Source: Pseudonocardia sp. TRM90224 | Lineage (GTDB): Bacteria > Actinomycetota > Actinomycetes > Mycobacteriales > Pseudonocardiaceae | Direction of reading: 5' to 3' | Length of the DNA stretch: 64,000 bases | NCBI RefSeq assembly: GCF_021245725.1 | Contig: NZ_JAJGSX010000039.1 | Span: 1 to 64,000 of the forward strand | Shown here: one piece after another, positions 50,356 to 58,990 of the stretch | How positions within the stretch are numbered: position 1 is the first letter of the stretch | Layout of the letters: every line of letters starts with the position of its first letter | Position numbers and translations under genes: made by a program | Notes under the pieces: generated by a model | Told to the model about the DNA's origin: nothing | Database searches by the model: none | Seen by the model: the letters and a program-made list of their open reading frames with translations, nothing else

Positions 50356-52518
50356 CTAGGGACGGCCGAAGGCCACCGTCTCCGCCTCGTCGCGGTTCTG
50401 GGCGCGCTGCAGCATCCGGAAGATGACGAACCGCTCGCCCGTCCAGGTCGCCTGCTGGTTGTCGACACCGAACCGGCCGCTCCGGAGGAGCTCTTGGAGC
50501 TTCTCGTCCTCATGGGACTTCACGGCAATGGGCAGCAGGGGCGTCGTCGCGCCGGTGGCTGCGTCGATCGACAGGAGCAGGCCGGGCACGTCGTTGGCGT
50601 TGGCGGACTGGTAGGTGACGATGCTGCCGTCGGTCGTCGGCACCAGGTGCATCGCCCGGCCGTCGACCATCCCGGTGCGCCACGCCTCCGCGCCTGTGCC
50701 GACGTCGATGGCCACCAGCTCGTTGCGGAACTCGGTGCTCGTCATACCGGGGTAGGCGCCCTCGGAGCTCGGGTTGATCTGGCGGGGGATGGTGGTGAGG
50801 ATCAGCTTGCCGTCGACGACACGTGACTGCGCGCAGTGCGCGATCCCGCGCTCTTCGCAGGCTGCGAGGTAGCGGCTCTCGGCGGTGGCGCCCCGCGTCC
50901 GGGACACCAGCGGGGCGACCTCGTTCGATCCCCGATCCACGCGAACCGTTTCGATCGTGTCGGTGCCGGCCCGGTACAGCTCGACCACCAGCGGCTCGAC
51001 CGAGAGCACGCTGCGGACCTCCAGCGGTTTCCCGACGGATTCCAGTGGTGCCCGCCACGACCACTGCTCGCGAAGGTCGGCGTCGTACGCCCGCAGCCCG
51101 CTGAGGGCGACGTCGCTGCCCGGCGGCCGCTGGCGACAGCTCACCCGAGCGACCAGCACGTCCCCGACGACCGCGTAGGCGTCCTCGCGGCACTGCCCCT
51201 CGTCCGCGACCGGGACGTGCTTGCCGGTGTCGATGTTGAACAGGTGGCCGCCGGCCCGGCTGCCGACGAGCACGAAGTCGCCGATCACGACCGGCACGTC
51301 GGCCGTGTCGACCGCAGTCCGTTCGATCTGCGGGATCTCGGTGGTGAACACCTCTTGGCCGGAGGCGATGTCGACCACGGTGAGCGTGCCGCAGTCGCTG
51401 CTCTGCGCACCCGCGGCGCGCAGCAGGGCCACCCGGGTACCGGAGCGTTGCTGGGAGGACGGGCAGTCGTCGCCCGGCTCGCCGGGGAGCGGGAGCTCCC
51501 ACGCCACCTGGCCGGACGCCAGGTCGTGGGCGACGACGCGGCCCGGCAGCCGCCGCACGAGGTGGGTGTCGGTGACCCAGTGGTCGCCGGTCGCCTGCAC
51601 GCCTGGTGCGGCGCCCTGCGGGAGCCGCCACAGCTCCTGTGCGGGGCCGGTCGCGCCGATCGCCGCCGCCCAGTCCTGCGCGGCGCGTGCGCCCGACTGC
51701 CCGCCGCCGTTCGACGACAGCAACACGCCGCCGACGACGCCGGCAACCACGATCGTCGCGCCGATCGCCGCCGCGATGACGATCCGGCGCGGCTTGCGGC
51801 CGCTGTCCCGTTGTGGCGGCGGGAGGCGGTGGCCGGGCCCGGGGATCCGGGTCGGGGGAGGTTGCGTTCCACGGCCTCGTGCGGACTTGAGCTTGCCGAC
51901 CCCGTACAGCAAATAGCCGATCGCGATCACACCCACCAGCAGGCCGACGACGATGACGACGAACCCGCCCTCACGAGGGTCGAGGAACTCGTAGAGCGAG
52001 CGGTAGACCCCGGCGCTGAGGAAGAACACGAGGTAGGCGAGTGGGAACGCGATCCAGGTCAGCGGGTACCACCAGCGGGCCGCCGCTTGGTTGCGCCCGA
52101 CGGCGAGCCAGTCGACGAGCACGAGCAGCGGCGTGACGATGTGCTCGAACGGCAGGTACCCGGGGTCGCCGCCCATGATGCCGAAGAAGGTGCCGGCGAC
52201 CAGCAGGAGCAGCACCGCCGTGGCGCCCCGCAGCCACGGCGACTCCGGCTCGTGCCGACGGAGCCCGGTGCAGGCCGGGTACACCAGCAATCCGAGGTAG
52301 ACGACGCCGGTGAGCAGGCTGGCCTGTTGGCTGAGGCCCTCCAGGTTCTGCCGCCACGCGGTGGCGTCGCTGAACCCGTAGAGCGCGCTGGCGGCGATGA
52401 CCAGACGCCACACGCTGACGGCGGCCAGCACGTCGGGACGCACCCGCGGAGCCGGCGGCGGGGGTCGGTCGGGGAGGTGGATCGGCACCGTGTCGGCTCC
52501 GCCACGGGTGAACTGCAT
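50356..52518 (-). CDS. Pr6Pr-like membrane domain fused to PQQ-type beta-propeller
   Basis: A 720-residue protein. The first 220 residues hold six membrane helices with VWRLVIAASALYGFSDAT, typical of Pr6Pr membrane proteins. After a Pro/Arg linker there is a further membrane helix (IVIAAAIGATIVVAGVVGGV), then a secreted beta-propeller of PQQ-like repeats (VVAHDLASGQVAWELPLP; LTVVDIASGQEVF; LVAIDVGTGAEAWRTG). The role is unknown. A six-helix module plus an outward propeller in one protein is unusual. Convergent with the response regulator. Confidence 0.78.
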   Translation of the reverse strand: MQFTRGGADTVPIHLPDRPPPPAPRVRPDVLAAVSVWRLVIAASALYGFSDATAWRQNLEGLSQQASLLTGVVYLGLLVYPACTGLRRHEPESPWLRGATAVLLLLVAGTFFGIMGGDPGYLPFEHIVTPLLVLVDWLAVGRNQAAARWWYPLTWIAFPLAYLVFFLSAGVYRSLYEFLDPREGGFVVIVVGLLVGVIAIGYLLYGVGKLKSARGRGTQPPPTRIPGPGHRLPPPQRDSGRKPRRIVIAAAIGATIVVAGVVGGVLLSSNGGGQSGARAAQDWAAAIGATGPAQELWRLPQGAAPGVQATGDHWVTDTHLVRRLPGRVVAHDLASGQVAWELPLPGEPGDDCPSSQQRSGTRVALLRAAGAQSSDCGTLTVVDIASGQEVFTTEIPQIERTAVDTADVPVVIGDFVLVGSRAGGHLFNIDTGKHVPVADEGQCREDAYAVVGDVLVARVSCRQRPPGSDVALSGLRAYDADLREQWSWRAPLESVGKPLEVRSVLSVEPLVVELYRAGTDTIETVRVDRGSNEVAPLVSRTRGATAESRYLAACEERGIAHCAQSRVVDGKLILTTIPRQINPSSEGAYPGMTSTEFRNELVAIDVGTGAEAWRTGMVDGRAMHLVPTTDGSIVTYQSANANDVPGLLLSIDAATGATTPLLPIAVKSHEDEKLQELLRSGRFGVDNQQATWTGERFVIFRMLQRAQNRDEAETVAFGRP

Positions 52519-52556
52519 GCAACGTCCTTCGATCGTCGTTCCGTGGTGCGCGCCCG

Positions 52557-52832
52557 TCACTCCGCGGTCGGTCGTGCCCCCTGCGGCTGCGCGAACGGAT
52601 TCGTGATCCATTCGGTCGGATGCACGTGCTCCGCCGGACTCGTGGTCCTGGTGGTCCTCGGGGTCCTCGGGTCGGTCTCGGCGCGCGCGATGCTGCGCAG
52701 CCGACGGGCTTCGCGGCGGTGGCCGACCGAGCAGTAGAGCGGCGACGACCCGACGCGAACCGGCTCCCGGACGTCCGCGGGACAGCCCGGTAGCGCGCAT
52801 CGGACGGCTGCCGAGTACGAACCGTTGGACAT
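52557..52832 (-). CDS. Small zinc-finger-like protein
   Basis: A 91-residue protein with ALPGC, then a basic YCSVGHRREARRLRSIARA segment; C-x4-C-x15-C-x3-H resembles a short zinc ribbon of the type YCS..CR..RR. The end is Thr/Pro-rich and unstructured. It lies upstream of, and same strand as, the Pr6Pr-propeller gene (38-bp gap). Function unknown. Confidence 0.55.
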   Translation of the reverse strand: MSNGSYSAAVRCALPGCPADVREPVRVGSSPLYCSVGHRREARRLRSIARAETDPRTPRTTRTTSPAEHVHPTEWITNPFAQPQGARPTAE

Positions 52833-52940
52833 GCCTCTGATCCCGTCTCGACGCCCGTCGCCCACCCGACGTCACGGTATGACCGGTGACGGCCCGCCGG
52901 TGCCGGGTGAACGCCGGACATCGATCTCCCGTGGGAGAGC

Positions 52941-53318
52941 TCAGAGGAACGAAGGGTCGTCGATCACCATGCGCCAGCGGCCGTCGACACCACGGCGCAG
53001 CACCTCTGCGGTCACGCCGGAGCCGTGCTGCACCGTGCCGTCGCCCGCGACGAACGTTCCCGACCAGTTGGCGGACGAGAGCGCCAGGTCACCGACGACG
53101 TGGATGCGACGTGTTGCGCCCGTCATGGTCCGCATCGAGGAGACGAACCCGTCGAACATGGCGCGGATCTCGGCATGCCCGCGACAGGGCCGGCCCGTCA
53201 GGTCGAGGGCGAGTCCGTCACCGGTGTAGAGCGCGGTGACCGCGTCGAGATCTCTGCTCGTCACCGCCGTGAGGAAGGCGTCGTGGACATCGGTCGGTTC
53301 GTTGAATGCCATCCCCAT
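52941..53318 (-). CDS. SnoaL-like (SgcJ/EcaC-type) protein
   Basis: A 125-residue protein with NTF2/SnoaL fold, AFLTAVTSRDLDAVTALYTG and GRPCRGHAEIRAMFDGFVSS then WRMVIDDPSFL. These are common scaffolds with varied roles (hydrolase, cyclase or binding protein). Start taken at ATG 53318; ATG 53312 is an alternative. No pathway context. Confidence 0.8.
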   Translation of the reverse strand: MGMAFNEPTDVHDAFLTAVTSRDLDAVTALYTGDGLALDLTGRPCRGHAEIRAMFDGFVSSMRTMTGATRRIHVVGDLALSSANWSGTFVAGDGTVQHGSGVTAEVLRRGVDGRWRMVIDDPSFL

Positions 53319-53692
53319 ATCGTTCCGACCACGTTTGCACCCGGATTGCACAGCGCTTTCCCGGCGCGGTCAGCCCACGGCGGCGAGCCGGCGGTCGAGG
53401 GCGGGCAGCCCTGAGCCGGCAACCGGGAGCCATACCCTCCCCGCGCACCCGGGGTTGGGGGAGGGCAGGAAAGCCACTTTCCGGCCCTCACAGGGCAGGA
53501 AAGTGGCTTTCCTGCCCTTGTGTGCGGAACGCACGCATCCCAGCCGGCCACCACAACCCGGGCCGGGCCGCGGGGCTCGCTCGTGCACGGAGGCATCAAC
53601 CTGCGCCTGATGAGGGTGGCGGCCCGAGCACCGGCTCGCGCGTCACGGTGTGGCCCAGCCCACTCGCTCTTCACGCGCCCCTACCTCGCGGC
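53319..53692. other. Divergent intergenic region with family A repeat
   Basis: Between the SnoaL gene and the catabolic operon. Apart from the palindrome at 53463-53517 and the short GTGCG...CGCAC hairpin just after it, I see no gene. Confidence 0.4.
53463..53517. repeat. Family A palindrome, copy 4
   Basis: Same orientation as copy 2 with the same GGGGTTGGGGGA flank. It lies between divergent genes, so it cannot be serving as a terminator for both. Confidence 0.85.
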
Positions 53693-53721
53693 TATAGTCA
53701 TACAAAGTACGAATGACCATA
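53693..53721. promoter_or_regulatory. Inverted repeat at the start of the catabolic operon
   Basis: TATAGTCAT (53693-53701) and ATGACCATA (53713-53721) are inverted with one mismatch and an 11-base spacer, ending just before the AGGAGG of the first gene. A regulator (GntR/IclR/TetR type) may bind here; none is encoded next to it in this window. Confidence 0.55.
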
Positions 53722-53730
53722 GGAGGTGGC

Positions 53731-54492
53731 ATGCGAGTCGTCGAGTTCGACGCGGGTGGGTACCGCTTCGTCCACGTGCAGGGCGTGTTCCAGTTCTCCA
53801 GCGGCGTGCTGGCCGATCGGGGGTACGAGGTGGAGCGGGTCCGCCTGCCTGCGCCCGTGCCGCTCGCCGACGGGTTCCGGCTGGTCGAGAAGCGGTTGGC
53901 GGCGGTGGGTCGACCGATCGCGGCGCTGTGCGCGATGGAGCTGCGCTCGCCCGCGCCGTTCTCAGAGCGCGGGTTCGTGGACTTCAACCGCCGGTACGTC
54001 GGCCAGCTGGCGGAGTGGGGCCTGGTCCGCGACTACGTGAACCCGGTCGCGCGCACGAACGTCTGCCCGGTCCGCGGCGCACCGGCCGTCCCGTCATTGC
54101 ATTCGTTCGCCTACACCGCGCGGTCGACCCGACGGTCGCCCACCTTCGTGCTGGCCGGCAGCTCGGAGGCCGACCAGGGGCCGGCGGAGTACCGCGACTC
54201 GATCGTCCGGCGAGGCGACGTCTCGACCGACGGCATGCGCGAGAAGCTCGCCTGCATCCTCACCGAGCAGGAGAAGCGGCTGCGCATCCTCGGGCTGGGT
54301 TGGGCGGACGTCGGGTGCGCCCGCCTCTACACCGCGCACGACCTGGGTCCGCTCATCCGGGAATGCCTCTTCCGGACCGGGACGGCCGCCGAGGTGACGT
54401 GGATCGACGCCCGGCCGCCGGTCCAGGACCTCGATCTAGAGATGGACAACAGCAGCGTCGCGCGGGAGGTCGTGCTCGATGGCGAAGCGTGA
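53731..54492 (+). CDS. CnbZ-like 2-aminomuconate (chloromuconate) deaminase
   Basis: A 253-residue protein with FDAGGYRFVHVQGVFQFSSG, LRSPAPFSERGFVDFNRRYV and NPVARTNVCP. These match the 2-amino-5-chloromuconate deaminase (CnbZ) family, which releases ammonia from an aminomuconate formed after ring opening of an aminophenol. AGGAGG and ATG 53731 set the start. First gene of a nine-gene operon, with an inverted repeat over its leader. The exact substrate here is not known. Confidence 0.78.
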   Translation: MRVVEFDAGGYRFVHVQGVFQFSSGVLADRGYEVERVRLPAPVPLADGFRLVEKRLAAVGRPIAALCAMELRSPAPFSERGFVDFNRRYVGQLAEWGLVRDYVNPVARTNVCPVRGAPAVPSLHSFAYTARSTRRSPTFVLAGSSEADQGPAEYRDSIVRRGDVSTDGMREKLACILTEQEKRLRILGLGWADVGCARLYTAHDLGPLIRECLFRTGTAAEVTWIDARPPVQDLDLEMDNSSVAREVVLDGEA

Positions 54493-54886
54493 GGTGGTGG
54501 CGTCGGATCTGAGCCGGCCGGTCGGGCACTTCGCCCAGGCGATCACGGTGGACGCGAGCGACCGGCTCGTGTTCGTCTCCGGGATGACGGCGCGTGCGGC
54601 TGACGGGTCCATCGTCGGGGCCGGTGATGTCGTCGAGCAGACCCGCCAGGCGTGCCGGAACCTGCAGGGGGTGCTCGAAGCCGCCGGCAGCGGGCTCGGC
54701 GAGGTCGTGCGCGTGGACGTCTACGTGCGCAACGTCGAGCACTTCGAGGGCGTGCACCAGGTGCGCCGCGAGTTCTTCCCGCCGCCCGCGCCCGCGTCGA
54801 CGATGGTCGAGGTCAGCAAGCTCGTCGACCCGCAGATGCTCGTCGAGATCACCGCGGTCGCGATCGTTCCGGGAGACCGGCGATGA
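54479..54886 (+). CDS. RidA-family deaminase
   Basis: A 135-residue RidA/YjgF protein: LVFVSGMTARAADGSIVG, DVYVRNVEHFEGVHQV and LVEITAVAIVP. Family members hydrolyse enamines/imines, and some are 2-aminomuconate deaminases. The usual catalytic Arg before the last strand appears to be Lys (VSKLVDPQ), as in some catabolic variants. Overlaps the preceding gene by 14 bp. Confidence 0.88.
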   Translation: MAKREVVASDLSRPVGHFAQAITVDASDRLVFVSGMTARAADGSIVGAGDVVEQTRQACRNLQGVLEAAGSGLGEVVRVDVYVRNVEHFEGVHQVRREFFPPPAPASTMVEVSKLVDPQMLVEITAVAIVPGDRR

Positions 54887-55728
54887 GGCTCGCCACCGTC
54901 GTGACGCCGGAAGGTGAGACGTTCGGCGCCGTCACCGACCGCGGTCTGCTGGACCTGCGGGCGCGGCTCGGCGGCCGCTACCCGGACCTGAAGGCGCTGC
55001 TGGCGGCCGGGCCGGCCGATGTACCCGAGCCGGTCGAGATCGACTACGCGCTCGCGGACCTGACTTGGCGCCCGGTCGTCCCGAACCCCTCGAAGATCAT
55101 CTGTGTGGGGCTCAACTACCGCGATCACCGCGCCGAGACCGGCAACCGCGAGTCGGCGCATCCCGCGCTCTTCCTGCGGACCCCGGACTCGCAGGTCGGC
55201 CACGGACAGCCGCTGCTGCGGCCGGGGGAGTCGGCGACGCTCGACTACGAGGGCGAGGTCGCGGTCGTCGTGGGGCGGGCCGGGCGGCGCATCCCGCGCA
55301 GCCGGGCGTGGCAGCACATCGGCGGGATCAGCTGCTACAACGACGGATCGGTCCGCGAGTACCAGCGCCACACCGCGCAGTACACGGCCGGCAAGAACTT
55401 CCCGCGCACGGGCGGTTTCGGGCCGTGGTTGACCACGATCGACGAGTTCGGCTCGGCACCGCTGCTCACACTCTCCTGCCGGGTCAACGGCACGACCGTG
55501 CAGGCGGCCCGCACCGACGACATGATCTTCCCGATCGACGAGATCGTCGAGTACGCCTCCACGGTGTTCGCGCTCGAACCGGGGGACGTGATCGTGACCG
55601 GAACGCCCGGCGGGGTCGGTTCCCGTCGCGAACCGCCGGTCTACCTCCAGGCGGGCGACGTCGTCGAGGTCGAGATCGACGGGGTCGGCGTGCTGCGCAA
55701 CCCCGTCGCCGACGAAACCCCGGGGTAG
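54883..55728 (+). CDS. Fumarylacetoacetate hydrolase-family protein
   Basis: A 281-residue FAH-fold enzyme. KIICVGLNYRDHRAETGN starts the domain; TLDYEGEVAVVVG supplies the metal-binding Glu pair and SCYNDGSVREYQ the Asp, with the Lys in AGKNFPRTGGFGPWL. The family includes hydratases, decarboxylases and C-C hydrolases in meta-cleavage pathways. ATGA overlap with ridA. Fits a step after deamination. Confidence 0.9.
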   Translation: MRLATVVTPEGETFGAVTDRGLLDLRARLGGRYPDLKALLAAGPADVPEPVEIDYALADLTWRPVVPNPSKIICVGLNYRDHRAETGNRESAHPALFLRTPDSQVGHGQPLLRPGESATLDYEGEVAVVVGRAGRRIPRSRAWQHIGGISCYNDGSVREYQRHTAQYTAGKNFPRTGGFGPWLTTIDEFGSAPLLTLSCRVNGTTVQAARTDDMIFPIDEIVEYASTVFALEPGDVIVTGTPGGVGSRREPPVYLQAGDVVEVEIDGVGVLRNPVADETPG

Positions 55729-55735
55729 GCATGTG

Positions 55736-57088
55736 ATGGCCGACCTGCACGATCTCGGGATCGACGAGCTCGCCCGGCTGCTCGGCATGGGCGCGGTCTC
55801 GCCCGTCGAGCTGAGCACGCACCTCGCGGACCGGGTCGAGGCCATGGACCCGGCGATCAACGCGTTCGTGCACTGGGACCGGCGGCCGGCGCTCGCGCAG
55901 GCCCGCGCGGCGCACGAGCGCCGGCGGGCCGGCCGCCCGCGTGGGCCGCTCGACGGCGTGCCGGTCGCGATCAAGGACAACATCACGACGGCCGACCAGC
56001 CGACGACGGCCGGCTCGGCGGCACGGCTGCCGGTGCCCGAGGGAGATGCGGCAGTCGTGGCCGCGCTGCGGGCCGCCGGTGTCGTGATCTTCGGCAAGAC
56101 CAACCTGCCGGAGCTCGCCTACGGCCCGGTCGACAGCTACGTCTTCGGGCCCACCCGCAACCCGTGGGACCCGCACCGCTACGCCGGCGGCTCCAGCATG
56201 GGCGCGGGGGCGGCGGTCGCCGCCGGGTTCGTGCCCGGCGCGGTCGGCACCGACACGACGGGTTCGGTGCGGAACCCGGCGAACTGGTGCGGCGTGGTCG
56301 GGCTGAAGCCGACGCGCGGCCGGATCCCGCTGGACGGTGTCATCCCGCTGTCCCGTTCGCTCGACCACGTCGGGCTGCTGACCCGCTCCGCCAGGGACTG
56401 CCGGCTGCTGCTGCCGGCAGCGGAGGGCTGGCCGGTCGCGCCGATGCCGGGCGCTCCGCGACCGGGACCCGGTCGGCTGCGGATCGGTCTGCTGCGGACC
56501 GCGATCCTCGCCGGGCTGCCCGATGCCGTGCAAGCGGCCGTCGCGGCAGCCGTCGAGGAGTGGCAGGCGCTCGGGGCCACCGTCGTGGACTGTCCGGTCC
56601 CCGGCTGGGGTGCCGCGGCCGCGGCCGCGGAGGTTGTAGTGGCCAGGGAGGCGGCCGTGCGCTACCGGCCGCTGATCGATGCCGATCCGGACAGCATCGG
56701 CGTCGGGCTCCGTGGACGCCTCGAAGCGGCAGCAGCGGTGTCGGGGCAGGCGTACGTGGACGCGCGCCGGGTCGCCGCCGCCTTCGACGCCGAGCTGGAG
56801 GCGGCGACGCGCGGGGTCGACCTTCTGGTGCTGCCCGGCCGTGAGCGGGCTGCGCCGCGGATGGATGTCGCGGGCCGGGTGCTCGACGCGCCGGTCGGGG
56901 TGCGCTGTGTCGCACCGCTGAACGTGGTGGGGTGGCCGGCGCTCGCCGTGCCCTGCGGGGTCGACCCGGACGGGCTTCCGCTCGGCGTGCAGATCGTGGC
57001 GCGCCCGGGTGTCGACGAGCTGCTGTTGCAGGCGGCGGAGGCCCTGCAGGAAGTGACGGGTTGGCACCTGCGCCGACCACCGTTGTGA
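55736..57088 (+). CDS. Amidase signature-family hydrolase
   Basis: A 450-residue amidase. Catalytic Lys in PVAIKDNITT (K80), the cis-Ser in YAGGSSMGAGAAV (S153/S154) and the nucleophile Ser in GTDTTGSVRNPA (S177). It hydrolyses an amide to a carboxylic acid and an amine. Seven bases after the FAH gene; an in-frame GTG precedes the ATG. Could open or trim a nitrogen substrate of the pathway. Confidence 0.92.
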   Translation: MADLHDLGIDELARLLGMGAVSPVELSTHLADRVEAMDPAINAFVHWDRRPALAQARAAHERRRAGRPRGPLDGVPVAIKDNITTADQPTTAGSAARLPVPEGDAAVVAALRAAGVVIFGKTNLPELAYGPVDSYVFGPTRNPWDPHRYAGGSSMGAGAAVAAGFVPGAVGTDTTGSVRNPANWCGVVGLKPTRGRIPLDGVIPLSRSLDHVGLLTRSARDCRLLLPAAEGWPVAPMPGAPRPGPGRLRIGLLRTAILAGLPDAVQAAVAAAVEEWQALGATVVDCPVPGWGAAAAAAEVVVAREAAVRYRPLIDADPDSIGVGLRGRLEAAAAVSGQAYVDARRVAAAFDAELEAATRGVDLLVLPGRERAAPRMDVAGRVLDAPVGVRCVAPLNVVGWPALAVPCGVDPDGLPLGVQIVARPGVDELLLQAAEALQEVTGWHLRRPPL

Positions 57089-57122
57089 GCGAGGTTCACC
57101 TATGTACGACGAAGGAGACGTC

Positions 57123-57596
57123 ATGGCAGACATGCTCGTGGTCCGCAGCCGCGAAGGGCAGGCGTACCGGCTCGGCAACGCGCTGTTCAAGGTCGGCGGC
57201 AGCCAGACCGGAGGTCGGTTCGACTTCATGGTGATGGATGTCGAGCACCGCTCCGGCCCGCCGCTGCACGTGCACGAGGCGCAGGACGACACGTTCTACG
57301 TGCTGTCCGGGGTGCTCACCCTGCAGGCCGGTGACGAGGTGCTGGAGATCGGACCGGGCGACTTCGCGACGGTCCCACCGGGCGTCGCGCACACGTTCGA
57401 CAACCTCGACGCCGCTCAGGGCCCGGTCCGGGTCGTGAACATCATGACCCCGGGCGGGTACGACGAGCTGTTCAAGGAGTGGGAGAGCGTCACGGCCAAC
57501 CCGCTCGCCGAGGAGGTGGTGGCCATCTACGCACGCCACGGCGCGCGGCCGGTCGGGCCACCCCTGCGTGATCACCTCGACAACAGCGCCGGGTGA
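57123..57596 (+). CDS. Cupin-domain protein
   Basis: A 157-residue single cupin. GPPLHVHEAQDDTFYVLSGV is motif 1 (two His, Glu-like), GDFATVPPGVAHTFDN is motif 2 with the last His. ATG 57123 has AAGGAG; 57102 is an alternative. Likely a metal dioxygenase, isomerase or sensor for the pathway substrate. Overlaps the permease gene by 4 bp. Confidence 0.88.
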   Translation: MADMLVVRSREGQAYRLGNALFKVGGSQTGGRFDFMVMDVEHRSGPPLHVHEAQDDTFYVLSGVLTLQAGDEVLEIGPGDFATVPPGVAHTFDNLDAAQGPVRVVNIMTPGGYDELFKEWESVTANPLAEEVVAIYARHGARPVGPPLRDHLDNSAG

Positions 57597-58990
57597 ACCG
57601 CGTGGAGCACCATGAGGGAGACGGACTCGAAACCGGCCACCTGAGCCGGGTGCAGATCGTCGCGCTGGCGCTGGTCTCTTACACGCCCGCGGTTGCGCTC
57701 GCGACCGTTCCGTTCCTGCTCGTCGTCGGCGCGGGCAACGGGAGCTGGTTCGGCGCGCTGATCGGCGCCGCCGCGATCGGCTGCGTCGGCGTCGCCGTCG
57801 TCACCTTCGCGCGCCGCTATGTCGTGACCGGCACGCTCTACTCCTACATCGCCCACGTCTTCGGGCCGTGGGCGCGGGCGCTGATGGGCGCAGCGCTGCT
57901 GCTCGGCTACGTCGCCCTGATCGCCGGGGTGTCGATGACCAGCGGGGTCTTCGCCGGGAGCTTCCTCGTCTCGATCGGCGTGGAGCCCGGGCTGGACGCC
58001 GGTCCGTTGGCGCTCACGACGACCGTCGCCATGGTGCTGGCCGCCGCGCTCGCCTACCGCGGCCTCGACACGTCGGTGCGCACCGCGGTGGTGCTGACGG
58101 TGATCACGCTGCCGATCACCCTCTTCGTGACGATCGCGGTCGCGACCAGCACCGGGCTCGCGTTGCCGGCCCAGCTGGGCCTCGACGGCTCGACGTTCGG
58201 CGGCATCGTCAACGGGGTGGCCGCCGCGGCGGTGTTCCTCGTCGCATTCGAGAGCTCCGCAGCACTGGCTGCGGAGACGCGCAACCCGAAGCGCAACGTG
58301 CCACTGGCCGTCATGAGCGTCCCGATCGTGCTGGGCGGCTGCTACCTCCTTGCGACGTTCCTGCAGGTCCCCGGGCTGATGGCGGCCTCGGACGCGCTGG
58401 CGTCCGGCATGTCGCCGGCAGCCGCGCTCGCCCAGCAGGCCGGGTTGGGGGCCGGCTTCGCCATGGTCACCGACGGCGCGCTGGCGGTCGCCAACGTGGC
58501 CTCGCTGATCGCGTTCGTCAACTACGGCTCGCGGTTCGTCGCCACCCTCGCGACCGACGGCCTCGCGCCCCGATGGCTGGCCAAGGTCCATCCGCGCCAC
58601 CGCAGCCCCAGTGCCGCCATCATCGCCCTCTCCGCCGTCGCGCAGGCCGTGCTCCTCGTCCTCGTGCTGGTCTGGCCGGAGGAACTGCTCACCGGGGTCT
58701 TCCCGTCGATCTCCACGCTGACCGTCTACCTCTGGCTGATCCCGTACGTCCTGATCTGCGTCGGGGCGGTGGTGCTCGCCGTGCGCGAGCGGAAGCTGAC
58801 GCCGACGCTCGCGGTGTGCGCGTTGCTCGGCGCCGCGGGGATGGTCTGGGTGTACGTGAACGCGCTGCTCAACCCACCACCGGCTCCGGTGGACGCGATG
58901 GCGGTCGTCTCCGCGGTGGCGATCGTGCTCGTCTTCGCCTTATTCCTGGCGCGGGAGCGGATCTCGCGCCCGTCGGTGGACGCCCGATGA
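57593..58990 (+). CDS. APC-family amino acid permease
   Basis: A 465-residue transporter with about 12 helices. LSRVQIVALALVSYTPAVAL opens TM1, AFESSAALAAETRNPKRNVP is the amino-acid permease consensus after TM6, and TDGLAPRWLAKVHPRHRSPS precedes the last part. It should import the pathway's nitrogen-containing substrate. GTGA overlap at its start; overlaps the CoA-transferase gene by 4 bp. Confidence 0.92.
   Translation: MNRVEHHEGDGLETGHLSRVQIVALALVSYTPAVALATVPFLLVVGAGNGSWFGALIGAAAIGCVGVAVVTFARRYVVTGTLYSYIAHVFGPWARALMGAALLLGYVALIAGVSMTSGVFAGSFLVSIGVEPGLDAGPLALTTTVAMVLAAALAYRGLDTSVRTAVVLTVITLPITLFVTIAVATSTGLALPAQLGLDGSTFGGIVNGVAAAAVFLVAFESSAALAAETRNPKRNVPLAVMSVPIVLGGCYLLATFLQVPGLMAASDALASGMSPAAALAQQAGLGAGFAMVTDGALAVANVASLIAFVNYGSRFVATLATDGLAPRWLAKVHPRHRSPSAAIIALSAVAQAVLLVLVLVWPEELLTGVFPSISTLTVYLWLIPYVLICVGAVVLAVRERKLTPTLAVCALLGAAGMVWVYVNALLNPPPAPVDAMAVVSAVAIVLVFALFLARERISRPSVDAR

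Noticed and set aside
53463..53517. Family A repeat as a transcription terminator
   Set aside because: This copy lies between divergent genes where no terminator is needed; other copies are in tandem or convergent settings.
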